Shown: positions 6,747 through 15,115 of the stretch, in pieces
Layout of the letters: each line of letters opens with the position of its first letter
How positions within the stretch are numbered: the first letter of the stretch is position 1
Assembly (NCBI GenBank): GCA_949745595.1
Contig: CATJWN010000037.1
Span: 1-43,069, forward strand
DNA: 43,069 nt
Origin: an uncultured Clostridia bacterium
GTDB lineage: Bacteria > Bacillota > Clostridia > TANB77 > CAG-508
Direction of reading: 5' to 3'
Notes under the pieces: generated by a model
Database searches by the model: none
Told to the model about the DNA's origin: nothing
What the model saw: only the letters and a program-made list of their open reading frames with translations
Translations under genes and position numbers: made by a program

Positions 6747-9446
6747 ATGAGCAAAAAATGGTTTAATCTTACCACAGACGAAACAGCCAAAGAGCTTTCT
6801 ACTGATATCCAAAAAGGTTTAAATTCAGATGAGGTTGTAAAAAGGAGAGAGCAGTATGGTTCAAATGAGTTAAAAGCTAAGAAGAAAAAGAGCCTGATAG
6901 TGAAATTCTTAGAGCAATTTAAAGATTTTATGATTATAGTGCTTATAATTGCTGCAATAGTTTCAGGAATTGTTGGAGTTAAGGAAGGTGAAGGATTTAC
7001 TGATTCAATAATTATTATGATAGTTATAATTGTAAATGCAATAATTGGTGTAGCTCAAGAGAATAAAGCTGAAAAATCGTTAGAGGCTTTGCAAAAAATG
7101 AGTAGCCATGTAGCAAAAGTTATAAGAAATGGAAACTTAGAAGTAGTTCAATCGGCAGAGCTAGTTCCAGGAGATATAGTAGTTTTAGATACTGGTGACT
7201 TTATTCCAGCAGATTTAAGAGTCATAGAGGCAGTAAATCTTAAATCACAAGAAGCAGCCATGACAGGCGAATCTGTACCAGTAGAGAAATCTGCAAATAA
7301 AATTGATGATGAGGAAATTGGGTTAGGTGATAGAAAAAATATTTTATTCTCTTCAAGTTTAATAACTTATGGTAGGGGAAAAGGTATTGTTGTTGAAACA
7401 GGTATGAACACGGAAGTTGGAAAAATCGCTTCTATGATTAATGAAACAGAAGATGAGGAAACTCCACTTCAAGTAAAATTAAATAATCTAGGAAAAACAC
7501 TCGGTATAGTAGCACTAGCTATATGTGTACTTATATTTGTAGTAGGTTTATTATATGGTAAAGAGCCAATTCATATGTTTATGACAGCTGTATCACTTGC
7601 TGTTGCAGCAATTCCAGAAGGCTTGGCCGCTGTATCTACAATAGTACTTGCAATCGGAGTACAAAGGATGGTTAAAAGAAATGCTATTGTTAAAAAGTTA
7701 CCAGCAGTTGAGACTTTAGGTAGTGCGTCAGTTATATGTTCTGATAAAACAGGTACACTAACACAAAATAAAATGACGGTACTTAAATTCTTCGTAAATG
7801 GAAAATTATATGATATGGAAGAAATGGGAGAGCTAGATGAAACAGGTAATAGAGTTTTAGAAACTTGTATGTTATGTAATGATACAAAAATAGGGGAAGA
7901 TGGCACGATGACTGGAGATCCTACAGAAACAGCTTTAATAGACATGGGATTCAAATTAAAAGCTACACAAGAGATTTATACTAAGATGCCTAGAGTAAAA
8001 GAGATTCCATTTGATTCTGATAGAAAGTTAATGACAACTGTAAACAAAAAAGATGGTAAATACATAGTATATACTAAAGGTGGTCTTGACGAATTATTAA
8101 GTTGTTCAAATAGCTATTTATTAAATGGAGAGATAAAAACAGACTTAGAAAACTATAAGAAAATTTTAATAGAAGAAAATAGAAAACTTGCAGAAAATGC
8201 ACTAAGAGTTTTGGCTATGGCTTACAAAGAGCTAGATCATGAGCCAACTGATAGTGAAATGGAGAATATAGAGAGTGGATTAATTTTTGCTGGTATGGTA
8301 GCAATGATAGATCCACCAAGATTAGAAGTTAAAGATGCTGTAAGTAAATGTATTTCAGCTGGAATAAAAACAGTTATGATTACTGGTGACCATAAGATTA
8401 CAGCTTCAGCTATAGCAAAAGAATTAGGAATACTAAGAGAAGGAGATGAAGCAGTTACTGGCAGTGAACTTGAGAAAATGTCTGATGAAGAACTTAAAGA
8501 AAGAGTAAGAAATATATCAGTATACGCAAGAGTTTCGCCAGAACATAAAGTTAGGATAGTAAAAGCTTGGCAAGCCAATGGAGAAATTGTTGCTATGACA
8601 GGCGATGGTGTTAATGATGCTCCGGCACTAAAAAAAGCGGATATTGGATGTGCAATGGGAGTTGTAGGAACGGATGTTGCAAAAGAGGCTGCAGATGTTA
8701 TATTAACAGACGATAATTTTGCAACTGTTGTTTCAGCAGTTGAAGAAGGTAGAAGAATTTATAATAATATTCTGAAAGCAATACATTTCTTGCTATCAAG
8801 TAATATTGGTGAGATTGTCGTGTTATTTATTGCAATAATGTTAACACCAATTTTAGCAGAAAAATTTGGAATTACTCCAGAATATATAAGTGCATTAGAG
8901 CCATTACTTCCAATTCAAATTTTATGGATAAATTTGGTAACTGATTCACTTCCAGCATTAGCATTAGCAGTTGATCCAGCAGAAAAAGATGTTATGGAAA
9001 GAAAGCCATTAAAGAAAACTAAAGGAATTTTCACAAAAGGAATGACTTATAGACTTATATACCAAGGTTTTATGATAGGAATACTTACACTCATAGCTTT
9101 TATATTAGGATTAGCCGTAGATGGAGATCCAGCTTATAAAATACAAGTTGGCCAAACAATGGCATTCACAGTTCTTGCATTATCGGAACTTGTACATGTA
9201 TTTAATGTAAGAAATAATACAAAATCATTATTTACAAGTAATCCATTTAATAATAGTAAATTAGTACTTGCAATATTTGTCTCAGCTGCTCTAATGCTTT
9301 CAGTACTATTAGTTCCAGCTTTAAGAGAGATTTTTGACATTGCGATATTGCCAATGGAGAATTTATTTGAGACAATTTGTTTAGTATTTGCGCCAATATT
9401 AGTAGTTGAAATTTTTAAATTATTTAAAATAAATGGTGGAGAATAG
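6747..9446 (+). CDS. P-type Ca2+/Mn2+-transporting ATPase (P2A, SERCA/PMR1-like)
   Basis: 899 residues, normal for bacterial P2A pumps. The N-terminal cation-ATPase region (RREQYGSNEL) is followed by TGES of the actuator domain at 173-176 and PEGL in M4 at 290-293. The phosphorylation site is D333 in DKTGTLT, the hinge GDGVND lies at 619-624, and M6 has NLVTDSLPALAL. It exports divalent cation from the cytoplasm using ATP. PEGL together with the M6 residues points to Ca2+ or Mn2+ rather than heavy metals. The yybP-ykoY-like leader argues that Mn2+ is the physiological signal and probably a substrate. The ATG follows AACAGGAGG. The gene forms its own transcription unit, closed by a terminator. 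Confidence 0.93.
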   Translation: MSKKWFNLTTDETAKELSTDIQKGLNSDEVVKRREQYGSNELKAKKKKSLIVKFLEQFKDFMIIVLIIAAIVSGIVGVKEGEGFTDSIIIMIVIIVNAIIGVAQENKAEKSLEALQKMSSHVAKVIRNGNLEVVQSAELVPGDIVVLDTGDFIPADLRVIEAVNLKSQEAAMTGESVPVEKSANKIDDEEIGLGDRKNILFSSSLITYGRGKGIVVETGMNTEVGKIASMINETEDEETPLQVKLNNLGKTLGIVALAICVLIFVVGLLYGKEPIHMFMTAVSLAVAAIPEGLAAVSTIVLAIGVQRMVKRNAIVKKLPAVETLGSASVICSDKTGTLTQNKMTVLKFFVNGKLYDMEEMGELDETGNRVLETCMLCNDTKIGEDGTMTGDPTETALIDMGFKLKATQEIYTKMPRVKEIPFDSDRKLMTTVNKKDGKYIVYTKGGLDELLSCSNSYLLNGEIKTDLENYKKILIEENRKLAENALRVLAMAYKELDHEPTDSEMENIESGLIFAGMVAMIDPPRLEVKDAVSKCISAGIKTVMITGDHKITASAIAKELGILREGDEAVTGSELEKMSDEELKERVRNISVYARVSPEHKVRIVKAWQANGEIVAMTGDGVNDAPALKKADIGCAMGVVGTDVAKEAADVILTDDNFATVVSAVEEGRRIYNNILKAIHFLLSSNIGEIVVLFIAIMLTPILAEKFGITPEYISALEPLLPIQILWINLVTDSLPALALAVDPAEKDVMERKPLKKTKGIFTKGMTYRLIYQGFMIGILTLIAFILGLAVDGDPAYKIQVGQTMAFTVLALSELVHVFNVRNNTKSLFTSNPFNNSKLVLAIFVSAALMLSVLLVPALREIFDIAILPMENLFETICLVFAPILVVEIFKLFKINGGE

Positions 9447-9452
9447 ATTTTA

Positions 9453-9482
9453 CAGGACCTTGAAAAAGGTCCTTGTTTTTTT
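9453..9482 (+). terminator. Terminator of the P-ATPase gene
   Basis: AGGACCTT, GAAA loop, AAGGTCCT followed by TGTTTTTTT. Confidence 0.85.
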
Positions 9483-9495
9483 CTAAAAATAGGCA

Positions 9496-9523
9496 TTGCA
9501 AAATTAAAAGAATGTTGTATAAT
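9496..9523 (+). promoter_or_regulatory. Promoter of the polysaccharide deacetylase gene
   Basis: TTGCAA (9496-9501), a 16-nt spacer and TATAAT (9518-9523), shortly before AGGAGG and the ATG at 9547. Confidence 0.7.
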
Positions 9524-9546
9524 ATAATAATGAGGAGGTAATAGGA

Positions 9547-10518
9547 ATGTTATATAACAATGACGAAGAAACACGTTTAACTAATCTTGAGTTAATTCCA
9601 CAGCGAAGACTAAATGTGAAAAAAGTAGCGATTTTTATTACTTCTGTGATGACTTGTTTTATTATTTTAGTTGGTAGTTTTTTCATAAGTTATAATAAGA
9701 TACAAGGAACTGATGATAATACTCAGTATGCGTCAGCACCAGTAGAGGAAGATGTTAGTAGTGAAGCATCGAGCGTGCCAAATGAAGAAAAAGTAATAAA
9801 ATCACAACACGTACAAATTGCGACACATAGTGCTGAAAAAATAAAATCAAAATTTATACCAGAATATAATGAAAATGCGCAACAACAAATTAAAGATTTA
9901 TACTATTCAACAGAAAAATTAGCATATTTAACTTTTGATGATGGTCCATCTGCGACAATAACACCACAGGTTTTAGATATATTAAAAAATGAAGGAGTGC
10001 CAGCAACATTTTTTGTTGTAGGAAAAAGAGTTGAGATGTATCCAAACTTAGTAAAGAGAGCATATGACGAAGGACATTATATTGCGAATCACGGATACAC
10101 TCACACTTATTCACAAATTTATAGGTCAGTAGATACTATTTTTGAAGAATATATAAATTGTGAAAATGCAGTTAGAGCAGCACTTGGAATAGAAGATTAT
10201 AGAATGTATCTGTTTAGATATCCAGGTGGTTCAGCTGGTGGAAGATATGCTGATTTAAAAAATCAATCAAAAGATGTATTAAATTCTTATGGGGTAACTT
10301 TTACTAACTGGAATTGTATGACTGGAGACGCTGAAGGTAAAAATACGGTAGAAGCTCAAATGGCTGAATTACAGGCAACAATGGAAGGCGATGATGCAAT
10401 AATAGTTCTAATGCACGACGCAAGTGATAAACAAACTACAGTTGATAGCTTACCTTCAATAATTGGTTTCTTGAGAGAACAAGGATATAGCTTCAGAAAT
10501 TTTTATGATATTTTTTAA
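9547..10518 (+). CDS. Membrane-anchored polysaccharide deacetylase (NodB fold, CE4)
   Basis: 323 residues. A cytoplasmic N-terminus of about 25 residues is followed by a single transmembrane helix (about 28-50), a linker rich in S and E, and a NodB domain from about residue 125. CE4 motifs are visible: TFDDGP at 129-134 (D131 base, D132 metal), HGYTH at 182-186 (metal ligands H182 and H186), RYPGG, and a late MHD. These enzymes remove acetyl groups from N-acetylglucosamine in peptidoglycan or exopolysaccharide outside the cell. It lies between two Wzz/BY-kinases, so either the wall or the exported polymer could be the substrate. A bidirectional terminator ends it. Confidence 0.92.
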   Translation: MLYNNDEETRLTNLELIPQRRLNVKKVAIFITSVMTCFIILVGSFFISYNKIQGTDDNTQYASAPVEEDVSSEASSVPNEEKVIKSQHVQIATHSAEKIKSKFIPEYNENAQQQIKDLYYSTEKLAYLTFDDGPSATITPQVLDILKNEGVPATFFVVGKRVEMYPNLVKRAYDEGHYIANHGYTHTYSQIYRSVDTIFEEYINCENAVRAALGIEDYRMYLFRYPGGSAGGRYADLKNQSKDVLNSYGVTFTNWNCMTGDAEGKNTVEAQMAELQATMEGDDAIIVLMHDASDKQTTVDSLPSIIGFLREQGYSFRNFYDIF

Positions 10519-10527
10519 AATCAAATA

Positions 10528-10569
10528 AAACACAAAAAGTCAGCTTGAAAAGCTAGGCTTTTTGTGTTT
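10528..10569. terminator. Bidirectional terminator between convergent genes
   Basis: AACACAAAAAG...AGCTT, GAAA loop, AAGCT...CTTTTTGTGTT, with T-tracts usable on both strands. It separates the deacetylase gene from the minus-strand membrane-protein gene. Confidence 0.8.
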
Positions 10570-10602
10570 GTGTTTTGTGTAATCCAAGGTTGTAAGGAAC
10601 AG

Positions 10603-10884
10603 TTAACGTTGCCAATACTTGGGTATTAAGCAAAAGGAAGCATATGCTCCTAAGCCAATACCAAGTAGCGTAACATGCTCACCAGGTGCACCTAGTCTAT
10701 ATGCACAGATGCCCCTAATGGCAAGTGCCACAGCAAACTCCCAGTCAGAAATGAAGGCTAAACGCTTAAAGACAAAACTGTCTGGATGCTTGCGTAGCAT
10801 GACTTTTGCAATGACAATTTGGACCACACTAATTAACTCTGACCAGAATGCAATCTGGAAGAGAAGATAGCATAATGATACCAT
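10603..10884 (-). CDS. Small hydrophobic membrane protein, unknown function
   Basis: 93 residues, mostly hydrophobic, with two or three possible membrane segments (about 2-28, 47-60 and 69-87) separated by a basic segment with KVMLRKHPDSF. I do not recognise a family. Its reality is supported by a good minus-strand promoter (TTGACT, 17 nt, TAACAT), a folded leader and the shared terminator downstream. It is the only minus-strand gene in the window with such signals. Base composition is clearly less AT-rich than its neighbours, like the GC-rich units elsewhere. The weak point is a poor ribosome site (GAAAGAAG, about 10 nt before ATG). The + strand frame at 10619-10870 looks like its shadow. 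Confidence 0.6.
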   Translation of the reverse strand: MVSLCYLLFQIAFWSELISVVQIVIAKVMLRKHPDSFVFKRLAFISDWEFAVALAIRGICAYRLGAPGEHVTLLGIGLGAYASFCLIPKYWQR

Positions 10885-10907
10885 TTTTTAATCGCTTCTT
10901 TCTATCA

Positions 10908-10926
10908 GCGCTAGTAAGCCTAGCGC
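10908..10926 (-). promoter_or_regulatory. Leader hairpin of the minus-strand membrane-protein gene
   Basis: A perfect 7-bp stem, GCGCTAG with CTAGCGC around a 5-nt loop. It sits between the minus-strand promoter and the ATG and lacks a T run, so it is not a terminator. Confidence 0.5.
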
Positions 10927-10956
10927 GAGAAGGATTCACAAAACACATTTAACATT

Positions 10957-10985
10957 ATGTTAACATAAATTTTGCTTAAAGTCAA
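10957..10985 (-). promoter_or_regulatory. Minus-strand promoter for the small membrane protein
   Basis: Read on the minus strand: TTGACT (10985-10980), a 17-nt spacer and TAACAT (10962-10957). It gives a leader of roughly 65-70 nt. Confidence 0.65.
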
Positions 10986-11043
10986 TAAGTTTTGAAATGA
11001 ACAGATATATTAAATAAATTCTCAGAATATATTTTAGTAAATA

Positions 11044-11072
11044 TTGAAATAGGAATTCTAATATGATATATT
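11044..11072 (+). promoter_or_regulatory. Promoter of the second Wzz/BY-kinase
   Basis: TTGAAA (11044-11049), a 17-nt spacer and TATATT (11067-11072). Unlike the first kinase gene there is no terminator in the leader. Confidence 0.65.
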
Positions 11073-11121
11073 AGGAAAGTAATTTTTGATACTTAGGAAA
11101 AGCAATATGAAAGAGGTAATG

Positions 11122-12543
11122 ATGGAAGAAATTGATTTAAAAGAAATAATACATGTAATATGGAGAAGAAAATTTTTAATAATAGCATTTATACTTATTG
11201 GAACTATAATAGGATATGTTTATAATAATAATTTTACAACACCAGTTTATAGAACATCTACAACAGTAATTTTGTCTGTAAAAGGAGATACGGAAGAGGT
11301 GATTTCTGAAGAAAATGAGAGTGTTACAAATGATGATATTTTGTTATCAGAGAACTTAATGGATACTTATCAGAAAATAATAAAAAGTAATGCAGTAGCT
11401 AGTGGTATAAAGAAAAATTTAAAAACTGACTTATCAGAAAAAGCAATTAGTAGATCAATATCATTAAAGAATGACTTAAATACAATGGTTATTGAAATAA
11501 TAGTAGAAAACACAAATCCAGAAGTTGCTGTTTCAATAGCTAATGAAGTGCCTAACGTATTTTTTGAAAAAATAGCAGGAGTATATAATATTAAAAATGC
11601 AGAGGTCTTAGACAAAGCAGAAAAACCGACAACACCAGTTAATATTAATCCAATAAAGTTTGCCAAATTTGGATTCGCTATTGGAGCATTGGCATCAGCA
11701 GTAATTATTGGTATTGAAATGTTGTTTAATGAAAAAGTAAAAACAGAGGCTGATATTGAAGAAAAATTAAATATACCAGTAATTATAAAAATTGGAAACA
11801 TTCCAGAGAAAGAAGAAAATCTTATTAACACATCTAATACATCATGTGGCGAGATATTTAGAGTTTTACTTTCTTCGATAAAACATTTAAGTGCAAAAAT
11901 TGTTTTAGTAACTAGTTGTAACCCTTCAGAAGGTAAGAGCTTTGTTGCATCAAATATTGCTATTACATATGCTAGAAGTGGAAAGAAAACCTTGATTATA
12001 GATTCAGACATAAGGAGAGGTAGACAGCATAAGATTTTTAATTTGAGCCCATACAAAGATGGAATTTCTAATTTAATAGAAAATAATGATACTAATTTTG
12101 ATAAATATGTAATACATAGTGAAAATGTAGAGAACTTGGATATTATTACAAGGGGAACTGCTTGTATAGATTATTCTAAGTTACTTTATACAGATATAAT
12201 AATAAAATTAATAGAAACATTAAAAGAAAAATATGATTTTATAATTATAGATGGTACTCCTAAATCACTTGTAGCTGATGATATAGCTTTTTCGTCTGTT
12301 GTTGACTATACAATATTAGTAGTGAGGTATAATATGGTATTACTAAATGATGTAAAGAAAATTAGGGATGCTGAAAAAGCTAAAGGAAATGATTTTGGAA
12401 TGGTACTTAATGGCATGCCTAGCTTAACAGGAAATTATCAATATAATTATTATAGATATAGTAATTCTAATCAATTAGTTGTAAAGAAAGTAAAGAAAAC
12501 AGGAGAATTGATTGGAAGAAGGGCTAAAGTGCATAATAAATGA
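11122..12543 (+). CDS. Wzz-type co-polymerase fused to BY-kinase, standard length
   Basis: 473 residues from ATG 11122. This start has AGAGG 5 nt upstream and aligns MEEIDLKEII with MEDWDIRELL of the paralogue at 3.8 kb. ATG 11119 or 11107 are alternatives. Architecture: transmembrane helix at about 18-38, an outside loop, and a second helix at about 175-197. The kinase has Walker A PSEGKS at 268-273, then LIIDSDIRRGR and FIIIDGTP. Tyrosines at 439, 441, 443, 444 and 446 form the autophosphorylation cluster, followed by a short basic tail. It would regulate capsule or exopolysaccharide chain length. Two paralogues of different length near a deacetylase, but no glycosyltransferases, suggest the polymer locus lies elsewhere. 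Confidence 0.9.
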   Translation: MEEIDLKEIIHVIWRRKFLIIAFILIGTIIGYVYNNNFTTPVYRTSTTVILSVKGDTEEVISEENESVTNDDILLSENLMDTYQKIIKSNAVASGIKKNLKTDLSEKAISRSISLKNDLNTMVIEIIVENTNPEVAVSIANEVPNVFFEKIAGVYNIKNAEVLDKAEKPTTPVNINPIKFAKFGFAIGALASAVIIGIEMLFNEKVKTEADIEEKLNIPVIIKIGNIPEKEENLINTSNTSCGEIFRVLLSSIKHLSAKIVLVTSCNPSEGKSFVASNIAITYARSGKKTLIIDSDIRRGRQHKIFNLSPYKDGISNLIENNDTNFDKYVIHSENVENLDIITRGTACIDYSKLLYTDIIIKLIETLKEKYDFIIIDGTPKSLVADDIAFSSVVDYTILVVRYNMVLLNDVKKIRDAEKAKGNDFGMVLNGMPSLTGNYQYNYYRYSNSNQLVVKKVKKTGELIGRRAKVHNK

Positions 12544-12561
12544 TTTTTTTAGATTTTTGTA

Positions 12562-12590
12562 TTGACTTTGAAATTTTATTATGCTAGAAT
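12562..12590 (+). promoter_or_regulatory. tRNA-Leu promoter
   Basis: TTGACT (12562-12567), a 17-nt spacer and TAGAAT (12585-12590), about 26 nt before the tRNA 5' end. Confidence 0.7.
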
Positions 12591-12616
12591 ATTAATGTTG
12601 TTAGAAATAACAGCAT

Positions 12617-12699
12617 GCGGTAGTGGCGGAACTGGCAGACGCGCTAGACTTAGGATCTAGTGGGAGACCGTGGGGGTTCAAGTCCTCTCTACCGCACCA
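12617..12699 (+). tRNA. tRNA-Leu (anticodon UAG), CCA encoded
   Basis: The acceptor stem GCGGTAG pairs with CTACCGC. The anticodon arm CTAGA-CTTAGGA-TCTAG gives anticodon TAG, reading CUA and other CUN codons. A variable arm and a TTCAAGT T-loop are present, and ACCA is encoded at the end. It has its own promoter and terminator and sits alone. I see no integrase or duplicated tRNA end near it. Confidence 0.93.
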
Positions 12700-12705
12700 T
12701 TAAAG

Positions 12706-12730
12706 AGATTCACAAAGTGAATCTTTTTTT
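12706..12730 (+). terminator. tRNA-Leu terminator
   Basis: AGATTCAC, AAA loop, GTGAATCT followed by T7. Confidence 0.85.
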
Positions 12731-12777
12731 GTATATCAAAATCATTTCTACAAAAAATAATTGTAGAGGTGATTTTA

Positions 12778-13776
12778 TTGTTTATTCCAGAAAAGATATT
12801 TTATGAGCAAGGGATTAAAAATTATGAATTAGGTAAGGAATTATTAGAAAAATACAAAGATGTTCCTAAGTTTATAATTGAAAATCATAATAATATTGAA
12901 GAGATGAGAAAAAAGAAAAATTCGGAATTTCCGAAAATGAAAAGAAATTTAATTATAGGTACGAGAAAAACGCATAAATATACTCCTAATTCAAAGATAT
13001 CAGATTTCTTAGTTCCATATACTTCTTCAGGATGTACTGCTATGTGTATGTATTGCTATTTAGTGTGTAATTATAATAAATGCGCATATTTAAGGATATT
13101 TGTCAATAGAGAACAAATGCTAGATAAGATAATAAAGACAGCAAATAACGAAGAAAAAGATTATGTGTTTGAAATTGGAAGTAATAGCGATTTAGTGTTA
13201 GAAAATACGATAACTAATAACTTAGCATGGACAATAGAAAATTTTAAAAATTCTAAAAAAGGAAAACTAACATTTCCAACAAAATTTGATATGGTGGATC
13301 CGATTTTAAACCTCGACCATCAAGGCAAAATAATTGTGAGAATGAGTGTTAATCCAGAAGAAATAATAAATAAAGTAGAATTTGGTACATCGAGATTAAA
13401 ACAAAGAATAGATGCAATTAATAAACTAATAGAAGCTGGTTACGAAGTAGGAATATTAGTTGCACCGATTATTTTTACAGATAATTGGAAGAAGCTATAT
13501 GAGGAATTATTTAAAAACTTAAATGAATGCCTAAGTAAAAAAGCAAAAGAAAAGGTGTTTTTTGAATTTATATTTATGACTTATAGTTATATTCATAAAA
13601 TGATAAATAGCGAAGCTTTTCCAAATGCTATAAATTTATATAATAAAGAACTTATGACAGTAAGAGGAAAAGGTAAATATACTTATAATCAGATTGTCAG
13701 ACAGGAAGGAGAACGATTTTTTAAAGACTTGATGCACAGATACTTTTCAAAGAATAAAATAGTATATTTTTCATAA
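12778..13776 (+). CDS. splB: Spore photoproduct lyase family radical SAM protein
   Basis: 332 residues. I prefer the TTG at 12778, which has AGAGGT 7 nt upstream and gives MFIPEKIFYEQG, similar to SplB N-termini, over a GTG at 12769. Residues 86-93 read CTAMCMYC, the CxxxCxxC radical SAM cluster motif in the SplB-type SxGCxxxCxYCYL context. In spore formers SplB reverses the UV lesion spore photoproduct in DNA during germination, using S-adenosylmethionine. Length is close to known SplB (about 340). Homologues also occur in non-sporulating Bacillota, so this alone does not prove sporulation. The gene lies downstream of the tRNA terminator, probably with a weak promoter of its own. Confidence 0.85.
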   Translation: MFIPEKIFYEQGIKNYELGKELLEKYKDVPKFIIENHNNIEEMRKKKNSEFPKMKRNLIIGTRKTHKYTPNSKISDFLVPYTSSGCTAMCMYCYLVCNYNKCAYLRIFVNREQMLDKIIKTANNEEKDYVFEIGSNSDLVLENTITNNLAWTIENFKNSKKGKLTFPTKFDMVDPILNLDHQGKIIVRMSVNPEEIINKVEFGTSRLKQRIDAINKLIEAGYEVGILVAPIIFTDNWKKLYEELFKNLNECLSKKAKEKVFFEFIFMTYSYIHKMINSEAFPNAINLYNKELMTVRGKGKYTYNQIVRQEGERFFKDLMHRYFSKNKIVYFS

Positions 13777-13841
13777 TAAAGATTTGAGAAACAAGAAATT
13801 TTATGATAATATTTATTTGTAATTTATATAGGAGAAAAAAT

Positions 13842-14489
13842 ATGAGCATATTAAGACCACAGAAAACATTATTTAAGGAACTAAGAAAAGTAGAAAATAT
13901 CTTAGAAGAGATAAAGATAAATGAAGAACTAGAAGATATAACTTTAGAAAACTACAAAGTAGAAGATATTGAATTTAGTGAAATTAATATAGAGAAAGCT
14001 ATAATTAGTAATACTGACATTTTAAGTAGTAATTTAGAGAAAAATAGCTTTACTGATGTAGAATTCAAGAATTGTAATTTTTCTAATACTTCTTTCGAAA
14101 AATGTAGTTTTGTAAGGTGTGAATTTAATAACTGCAAAATGACAGGATGCAATTTTATTGATAGCAGATTATATAACGTAAGTTTTATAGAAACAAATGC
14201 AAATTATTGTAATTTTTCATTGGCGAGTATAGAAAATACAGCGTTTGATAATACAGGTCTTAGAAATAGTATGTTTCAAGAAAATAGACTAAAAAATATT
14301 ATCTTAAGGCAAACTGATTTCACTCAGGCACAAGTTTTCAAAACAAGCTTAAACGGAATAGATTTTTCAGACAGTATAATAGAAGGGATAGCAGTTTCTA
14401 GTGAAGATATAAAAGGTGCAATAGTAGGTCAGTTCCAAGCTATTGATTTTTTATATTTACTTGGGGTGAAGATTAGATTTGATAAATAA
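13842..14489 (+). CDS. Pentapeptide-repeat protein
   Basis: 215 residues. The start ATG 13842 follows ATAGGAG, which is better than an upstream in-frame ATG at 13803 with no site. After about 40 residues of charged helix the protein has tandem A(D/N)LxX-type pentapeptides: EFKNCNFSNTSFEKCSFV, then NCKMTGCNFIDSRLYNVSF and NFSLASIENTAFDNTGL. These fold as a right-handed quadrilateral beta helix. Some family members protect gyrase from quinolones (Qnr, MfpA), but most have no known role and nothing here points to one. The promoter of the next GC-rich unit overlaps its last codons. Confidence 0.85.
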   Translation: MSILRPQKTLFKELRKVENILEEIKINEELEDITLENYKVEDIEFSEINIEKAIISNTDILSSNLEKNSFTDVEFKNCNFSNTSFEKCSFVRCEFNNCKMTGCNFIDSRLYNVSFIETNANYCNFSLASIENTAFDNTGLRNSMFQENRLKNIILRQTDFTQAQVFKTSLNGIDFSDSIIEGIAVSSEDIKGAIVGQFQAIDFLYLLGVKIRFDK

Positions 14490-14507
14490 CTTTATTTATG
14501 ATATAAT
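14479..14507 (+). promoter_or_regulatory. Promoter of GC-rich unit 1
   Basis: TTGATA (14479-14484), a 17-nt spacer and TATAAT (14502-14507). It overlaps the 3' end of the pentapeptide gene and opens a leader of about 75 nt with small hairpins (TTAGG/CCTGA, GGCTA/TAGCT) before a GGGAGG site. Confidence 0.7.
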
Positions 14508-14589
14508 ACTTAAACACGTACTTAGGAAATCCTGATTTTATGGCTATGTAACAGTAGCTAAATAAATATTGACGGGAGGTCGATAAGCA

Positions 14590-14910
14590 GTGGCAAATGC
14601 GATTATGCGGAAGACGTGCTTAAATGGAGTGAAAGTCACCGTTGTATTGCGTGCTGAGAATTTTGATGTGATTATCACAATTCCGAAAGGAACGAATTTC
14701 TGGCAAAAACGAGAAAACGACAACTGTTGGGTTAAGTTTAAAACCCACAAATTCCACAGAGCAAGTCACAAAGAGATTGTACTTAAAGTGAGAAATCAGC
14801 CGTATGACTTTAACCAACTTCTGAAGCATTTTACAAAAGATTTTGCTATTGAAGAAGGCGGACGGTGTATTATCTCATTGTCTCCGGCGTTCTATATGCC
14901 AGAAGACTAG
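14590..14910 (+). CDS. Unknown 106-residue protein in GC-rich unit 1
   Basis: The GTG start at 14590 has GGGAGG about 12 nt upstream and gives MANAIMRKTCLNGVKVTV. Mixed charged and aromatic residues (FWQKRENDNCWVKFKTHKFHR) and a beta-rich pattern suggest a small soluble cytoplasmic domain. There is no signal peptide or membrane helix, and I recognise no family. Codon use is far more GC-rich than in neighbouring genes and includes two in-frame CGG codons (residues 7 and 92) in an otherwise intact frame. It has its own promoter, leader and terminator, so it behaves as an independent acquired unit. A hairpin (GGGGGA/TCTCCCC, about 14951-14969) lies downstream of its stop codon. Confidence 0.7.
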   Translation: MANAIMRKTCLNGVKVTVVLRAENFDVIITIPKGTNFWQKRENDNCWVKFKTHKFHRASHKEIVLKVRNQPYDFNQLLKHFTKDFAIEEGGRCIISLSPAFYMPED

Positions 14911-14980
14911 TATGGTGTATATCGTCGACAAAGCAGGTCACCAATATCAAGGGGGAAAGTGTTCTCCCCAGTGAGACAAA

Positions 14981-15011
14981 AGGTCCATCAGTAAAGCTGG
15001 TGGACCTTTTT
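14981..15011 (+). terminator. Terminator of GC-rich unit 1
   Basis: AGGTCCA...CAG, loop, CTG...TGGACCT followed by T5. Confidence 0.85.
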
Positions 15012-15022
15012 GTAAAAATTTG

Positions 15023-15051
15023 TTGACAAGTGGAAAAATATGTTATAAAAT
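15023..15051 (+). promoter_or_regulatory. Promoter of the HAD phosphatase-tag pair
   Basis: TTGACA (15023-15028), a 17-nt spacer and TAAAAT (15046-15051). A further TATAAT-like box lies at about 15090, nearer the gene. Confidence 0.6.
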
Positions 15052-15115
15052 ACAAACAAGAGTTTTATAAAAATCATAAAATAGTAAGATATAATACAAA
15101 CTGAAAGGATATAAA

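Noticed and set aside
10619-10870. 83-codon + strand frame opposite the small membrane protein
   Set aside because: No promoter or ribosome site; the minus frame has a good promoter and a membrane-protein pattern.
12617-12699. tRNA-Leu as an integration site for a mobile element
   Set aside because: No integrase gene and no repeated tRNA 3' end found in the window.
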